From NCBI GenBank assembly GCA_012510625.1, contig JAAZHP010000073.1, positions 1-5,758 on the forward strand: 5,758 bases of DNA, written 5' to 3'. The translations under genes were made by a program, and so were the position numbers. Below are positions 5,067 to 5,758 of the stretch, piece after piece. The number at the start of each line of letters is the position of its first letter. Positions within the stretch are counted from its first letter, which is position 1. A model generated the notes under the pieces. The model was not told the DNA's origin and made no database searches. It saw only the letters and a program-made list of their open reading frames with translations. This DNA comes from Bacillota bacterium (lineage in GTDB: Bacteria > Bacillota > Dethiobacteria > DTU022).

Positions 5067-5758
5067 ATGGCTTTACCAAAAGTTGCTTACGCAGATAATT
5101 GGGATTTGGGGTTCTCGGGACTTTATAATTATAGCAATTGCCCACTCTATAATGTTGTTGGCAGGCACTATATCAACGAACTGGCAAACCAGCTAGGCAG
5201 TAGTATTCACGGATATCCTGTTGGAAGAGTTGTATTCAAAAAACTTGACAACGATGCTTGGGAGAAACACTTGGTAAATTCAGCTAATGGTGGAAATGGT
5301 TTAGCTGACAGCGTTCATTTTTATGCTTATGCCGGACATGGACTCAATTACAGTACATACTCAGCAGCACATTTTAACAGTGCAAATGGCAGTTCTTATA
5401 ACCATGGTTGCTCTTATGATTACATTAACGCAGGAACAAATGAAATCAACTGGGGTTCAAATAAGCTAAGATGGGCGGTAATGCAAACGTGTAATTTTCT
5501 CAACAATAGTAACACAACGAAAGAAAATTATCTCAGAAACATGTTTAAAGGATTGAGAATCTTAATGGGTTATCGCACTACTATGTATATGGTTGCCAAT
5601 GAAGGTTACACGTTTGGCAAAAACATATATAACCATGGTAAACTGGTTGATTCTTTTTTTGCTGCTGCAAGAGCACATCAAACTGGAAGATTGAGTACAA
5701 CAATACGGGCTGTCGCTATGGGATATAGGCCTGCTCTATATAATGACACCAGGACTAC
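5067..5758 (+). CDS. Secreted caspase-like (clan CD, DUF6345-like) protein, start disturbed, 3' end beyond the window
   Basis: I do not recognise a named gene. From the first in-frame ATG (5067) 230 codons run open to the right edge. HFYAYAGHG (84-92, His91) and, about 50 residues on, LRWAVMQTCNFL (134-145, Cys142) reproduce the His-Gly and Cys blocks, each after a hydrophobic strand, of caspase-fold peptidases; DUF6345 proteins share this look. Peptidase activity is inferred. The frame continues upstream of this ATG, encoding LIKIVFLCILVMAL and then KVAYA before DNW, a complete signal peptide with an AxA cleavage site. The true protein therefore starts earlier, but no usable start codon exists in frame back to the stop at 4998. 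Adding one base after the ATG at 5020 would restore a start at the right distance from the signal peptide. Codon use is AT-rich, unlike the genes to the left, suggesting transfer. Confidence 0.7.
   Translation, partial: MALPKVAYADNWDLGFSGLYNYSNCPLYNVVGRHYINELANQLGSSIHGYPVGRVVFKKLDNDAWEKHLVNSANGGNGLADSVHFYAYAGHGLNYSTYSAAHFNSANGSSYNHGCSYDYINAGTNEINWGSNKLRWAVMQTCNFLNNSNTTKENYLRNMFKGLRILMGYRTTMYMVANEGYTFGKNIYNHGKLVDSFFAAARAHQTGRLSTTIRAVAMGYRPALYNDTRT

Overview
The window looks like chromosomal DNA of a Gram-positive, endospore-lineage Firmicute, probably in the Clostridia (Peptococcaceae/Syntrophomonadales type). This rests on three things: the Bacillus-like order asd then dapG, strong AGGAGG-type ribosome sites, and GGGAC/GTCCC-rich palindromic repeats of a kind familiar from such genomes. 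The placement is an inference from gene content, not a species identification.

From 1 to about 4840 the DNA is GC-rich and every gene lies on the minus strand. Read in transcription order (right to left), it holds four genes. The first is a small two-helix membrane protein of the RseC/MucC family (4296-4760). The second is a serpin-type protease inhibitor with a lipoprotein signal peptide (2925-4190). Next comes a gene-free stretch of about 595 bases (2330-2924) filled with palindromic repeats and ending in a likely promoter. After it come asd (aspartate-semialdehyde dehydrogenase, 1307-2329) and dapG (aspartokinase I, 1-1274, running off the left edge). asd and dapG are 32 bases apart and form the start of a diaminopimelate/lysine operon: DapG makes aspartyl phosphate and Asd reduces it to aspartate semialdehyde for cell-wall diaminopimelate, lysine, threonine, methionine and dipicolinate.

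The repeat region holds two near-identical 31-base elements with inverted ends (2518-2602), a roughly 209-base MITE-like unit bounded by GTAGRGGCG inverted ends that are themselves hairpins (2640-2848), and a GGGACAGTCCC palindrome (2870-2885). A good extended -10 promoter (2475-2503) lies next to the repeats and would give asd a leader of about 140 bases.

At about 4843 the character changes sharply. A stretch resembling an IS3/IS150-family terminal inverted repeat marks the switch to AT-rich DNA with different codon use. Beyond it, on the plus strand and running off the right edge, is a secreted protein with a caspase-like (clan CD) His/Cys arrangement, similar to DUF6345 proteins. Its promoter region has a perfect TTGACA -35 box and two dyad-symmetric operator-like sites about four helical turns apart. 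The natural start appears broken by a one-base frameshift between the AAAGGAGG ribosome site and the signal peptide. This right-hand part looks horizontally acquired. An exported protease inhibitor and an exported protease-like protein in one window is suggestive, but there is no direct evidence that they interact.
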